Assembly: GCA_015163815.1 (NCBI GenBank)
Contig: JAAOIJ010000025.1
Location: 1-7,857 of the forward strand
Length of the DNA stretch: 7,857 nt
Reading direction: 5' to 3'
DNA from: Endozoicomonadaceae bacterium
GTDB lineage: Bacteria > Pseudomonadota > Gammaproteobacteria > Pseudomonadales > Endozoicomonadaceae
Every line of letters starts with the position of its first letter. Positions within the stretch are counted from its first letter, which is position 1. The translations under genes and the position numbers were made by a program. Of this stretch, positions 6,410 to 7,857 are shown piece after piece. Under the pieces are notes generated by a model that saw only the letters and a program-made list of their open reading frames with translations, had not been told where the DNA came from and did not search any database.

Positions 6410-6431
6410 ATTATACAGCAGAGTCATTATA
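6410..6431 (-). promoter_or_regulatory. Two candidate -10 elements upstream of eno
   Basis: On the minus strand the perfect hexamer TATAAT occurs twice, at 6410-6415 and 6426-6431, 60-80 bp before the eno start. Neither has a convincing -35 at the right distance; the better candidates match the consensus at three of six positions. One of them is probably the eno promoter. Confidence 0.35.
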
Positions 6432-6480
6432 AAATCTATTTGTAAAAATGTATTGAAAAGAAGGGTTCTATTTTTTTGAA

Positions 6481-6496
6481 AATCAATCAATCAATC
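6481..6496 (+). repeat. Tetranucleotide repeat (AATC)4
   Basis: Four exact copies of AATC lie in the eno-pdxH divergent region, about 105 bp before pdxH. Such short repeats can change length by slippage, but four copies is low and it is not within a recognised promoter. Confidence 0.8.
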
Positions 6497-6600
6497 GTTC
6501 GTCTATTGCATTCATTATTAGGCACTTAAATAGGCAATATTATAGCGTATACAAGACCAGTAACGCAGTCAATGTTAAACAATCAGTGATGTGAATTATA

Positions 6601-7218
6601 GTGATGCTTGAATTTAAAAACACATTAAATCGATCTGAATTAAACTTAGATCCTATGAAGCAATTTAAAACCTGGTTTGAAGAAGCTAAACAATGCATTT
6701 TAAATCCAGAAACAGTGAGTTTGGCTACAATTGATGCGTTAGGAAGACCTGCTCTTCGTCATGTGTTTTTAAAGCAATATTCTGATGAAGGTTTTATATT
6801 TTATACGAATTACCATAGTAATAAGTCTAAAAATTTAGAATTAAATCAACAAATTGCAATGTCATTTTTTTGGTCAAAATTAGAACGTCAAGTGAATATA
6901 CAAGGTGTGGCTGAAAAAGTTAATCCGAAGATCTCAAATGATTATTTTTTATCACGCTCAAGAGGCAGTCAAATCAGTGCATGGAGCTCTCATCAAAGTT
7001 GTGTTATTTCAGATCGAAAAAAATTAGAAAAAAACTATCAATTTGAAAGTGAGAAATGGCAATCAAAAAAAATGATGTGCCCACCTTTCTGGGGTGGGTA
7101 TTTAGTGCGTCCAACTGCTATTGAGTTTTGGCAAGGACGCGAGCATCGATTGCATGATCGTTTTATCTATAAGCGCAGTAAAAACCTTGCCTGGGAGATT
7201 AGTCGCTTGTCACCATAA
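6601..7218 (+). CDS. pdxH: Pyridoxine/pyridoxamine 5'-phosphate oxidase
   Basis: PdxH is an FMN-dependent cytoplasmic oxidase that converts pyridoxine or pyridoxamine 5'-phosphate into pyridoxal 5'-phosphate, the active form of vitamin B6. The family blocks are present in order: LATIDALGRPALRHVFLK (41-58), FYTNYHSNKSKNLE (67-80, FMN phosphate contacts), LERQVNIQG (94-102), FLSRSRGSQISAWSS (116-130), PPFWGGYLV (161-169) and the C-terminal signature EFWQGREHRLHDRF (175-188), which contacts substrate. The 205 residues are slightly short of E. coli (218) because the flexible N-terminus is reduced. Translation can begin at GTG 6601 or, perhaps more likely, ATG 6604. An in-frame TGA at 6592-6594 excludes a longer form, and there is no clear Shine-Dalgarno. 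No other vitamin B6 gene is nearby, so the protein could serve salvage as well as synthesis. Confidence 0.96.
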   Translation: MMLEFKNTLNRSELNLDPMKQFKTWFEEAKQCILNPETVSLATIDALGRPALRHVFLKQYSDEGFIFYTNYHSNKSKNLELNQQIAMSFFWSKLERQVNIQGVAEKVNPKISNDYFLSRSRGSQISAWSSHQSCVISDRKKLEKNYQFESEKWQSKKMMCPPFWGGYLVRPTAIEFWQGREHRLHDRFIYKRSKNLAWEISRLSP

Positions 7219-7224
7219 GTGCTT

Positions 7225-7254
7225 TAATTTCTGGATAATTGAGATTGTTTTTTT
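7225..7254 (+). terminator. Probable terminator of pdxH
   Basis: TAATTTC (7225-7231) can pair with GAGATTG (7241-7247) with two G-U pairs around a 9-nt loop. It is followed directly by seven T, an A and eight more T. The stem is AT-rich and weak, but it begins only 6 nt after the pdxH stop and has a long T run. Confidence 0.4.
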
Positions 7255-7393
7255 ATTTTTTTTGAAAGATCATGCTAATAAATTTGCATTTATTGTTTAA
7301 ATTATCTATTTTTTAATTAGTTATACTGTTTTTTTAAAAGATGTCATAAGGCATAATGATGATAATGCGTTGAATATTGCTATGCGAATAATA

Positions 7394-7423
7394 TTGAGTT
7401 AATGATTATTTTTTGTGTACAAT
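7394..7423 (+). promoter_or_regulatory. Candidate sigma-70 promoter for the histone-like gene
   Basis: TTGAGT (7394-7399, four of six) and TACAAT (7418-7423, five of six) are 18 bp apart. Transcription from here would give a leader of about 175 nt before the start at 7605. Confidence 0.45.
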
Positions 7424-7520
7424 GGTAATATAGGATGACATTAAATGTATTTTGTTTATAGTCCATGCTTAGCTTGCTTTTAAAAGATTAAAGTGAATGT
7501 TTAATGATGATGCTATATGT

Positions 7521-7584
7521 GTTTCAACGGGTAGCTCCCTAGAAACAATTCATAACATATCGCATGATCGGGTACCTAGAGAGC
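7521..7584 (+). promoter_or_regulatory. Leader with two mutually exclusive hairpins before the histone-like gene
   Basis: Hairpin A: GTTTC (7521-7525) pairs with GAAAC (7542-7546), and inside it GGG (7529-7531) pairs with CCC (7537-7539). Stem B: GCTCCCTAG (7534-7542) pairs with CTAGAGAGC (7576-7584) with one mismatch. The two share 7537-7542, so only one can form. Stem B ends 8 nt before the Shine-Dalgarno. A switch function is inference. Confidence 0.4.
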
Positions 7585-7592
7585 ACGTGCTA

Positions 7593-7598
7593 AAGGAG
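7593..7598 (+). promoter_or_regulatory. Ribosome binding site of the histone-like gene
   Basis: AAGGAG lies 6 nt before the ATG at 7605. It is the clearest Shine-Dalgarno on the plus strand of this window and marks the plus-strand frame as the real gene. Confidence 0.8.
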
Positions 7599-7604
7599 AT
7601 AGCT

Positions 7605-7857
7605 ATGAGTATAATAGAGCTTGAATTAGTAAAGAGTTTAGCTTCCAAAAAACCTGCATCGGCTAAAAAGGCTGTTCGAAAACCAACCTTGAAAAAGAAA
7701 GTAGCCCCTAAGAAGATCGTTCTCAAAGCAGCAGCTAAGAAAGTAGTTGCTAAAAAGCCAGTGCGCAAAGCAGCAGCTAAGAAAGTAGTTGCTAAAAAGC
7801 CAGTGCGCAAAGCAGCAGCTAAGAAAGTAGTTGCTAAAAAGCCAGTGCGCAAAGCAG
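7605..7857 (+). CDS. Histone H1-like lysine/alanine-rich DNA-binding protein, N-terminal part
   Basis: An open frame runs from ATG 7605 to the right edge with no stop (84 codons seen). It begins MSIIELELVKSLASKKP, then becomes a basic low-complexity chain of K, A, V, P and R (KKPASAKKAVRKPTLKKK). From residue 41 it repeats the 14-residue unit KAAAKKVVAKKPVR. This resembles bacterial histone H1-like proteins (Hc1/Hc2 of Chlamydia, Hq1 of Coxiella, AlgP-type tails), which bind and compact DNA through PAKK/AAKK repeats. The short start lacks any enzymatic motif and has no signal peptide. It has its own ribosome binding site and a candidate promoter about 180 bp upstream. The total length and repeat number cannot be told. 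The role in nucleoid packing is inferred from composition. Confidence 0.8.
   Translation, partial: MSIIELELVKSLASKKPASAKKAVRKPTLKKKVAPKKIVLKAAAKKVVAKKPVRKAAAKKVVAKKPVRKAAAKKVVAKKPVRKA
7725..7857 (+). repeat. Perfect 42-bp tandem repeat inside the histone-like gene
   Basis: Three base-identical 42-bp units lie at 7725-7766, 7767-7808 and 7809-7850, with the first 7 bases of a fourth at the edge. Each encodes KAAAKKVVAKKPVR in frame. Identity at every synonymous position points to recent duplication or ongoing homogenisation, so copy number may vary between strains. Confidence 0.95.

Larger units (their letters stand above)
7219..7604. other. pdxH to histone-like gene intergenic region
   Basis: 386 bp, very AT-rich, with no gene I can support. 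It holds a probable pdxH terminator (7225-7254), a candidate promoter (7394-7423), and a leader with two alternative hairpins (7521-7584) that ends in a clear ribosome binding site for the downstream gene. Confidence 0.6.

Noticed and set aside
7550..7852. Minus-strand reading frame of 100 codons with a hydrophobic repeat (TGFLATTFLAAALR).
   Set aside because: It is the reverse reading of the K/A-rich histone-like repeat. The plus strand has the Shine-Dalgarno, a start and a recognised composition.
7725..7857. Tandem 42-bp repeats as a possible CRISPR array.
   Set aside because: The units abut with no spacers and are in frame with a coding sequence.

Overview
The window is an AT-rich stretch of a gammaproteobacterial chromosome. 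Six genes are recognisable housekeeping genes. HslV, HslU, SerS, ribosomal protein S21, enolase and PdxH all resemble gammaproteobacterial versions by eye. HslV has the short N-terminal extension ahead of the catalytic Thr-Thr that I recall from Legionella and Coxiella. A histone H1-like lysine/alanine repeat protein, a type III secretion chaperone-like TPR protein and an IS30-family remnant fit a host-associated or intracellular lineage, perhaps in or near Legionellales. That placement is inference; the genus cannot be fixed from this sequence.

Layout. 1-283 is the C-terminal end of an IS30-family transposase, cut by the window edge. 506-2408 (+) is the hslV-hslU operon, an ATP-dependent protease. 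2469-2852 (+) is a small TPR protein resembling SycD/LcrH chaperones, with no type III secretion gene nearby. 2925-4199 (-) is serS. 4499-4714 (-) is rpsU, with a good promoter, a leader of roughly 140 nt that can fold, and a terminator. 5058-6350 (-) is eno. 6601-7218 (+) is pdxH, divergent from eno. 7605 to the right edge (+) is the start of a histone H1-like gene built from perfect 42-bp tandem repeats. It has no stop inside the window.

How the genes relate. hslV and hslU form one two-part machine: HslU unfolds substrates and HslV degrades them. serS and rpsU are both translation genes on the same strand, but a hairpin terminator lies between them, so they are probably separate units. eno (glycolysis) and pdxH (vitamin B6) share a divergent intergenic region. 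No complete novel multi-gene system is visible. The points most worth following are the orphan type III chaperone-like gene with a poly-A tract at its start, the repeat-built histone-like gene with a structured leader, and the structured rpsU leader.
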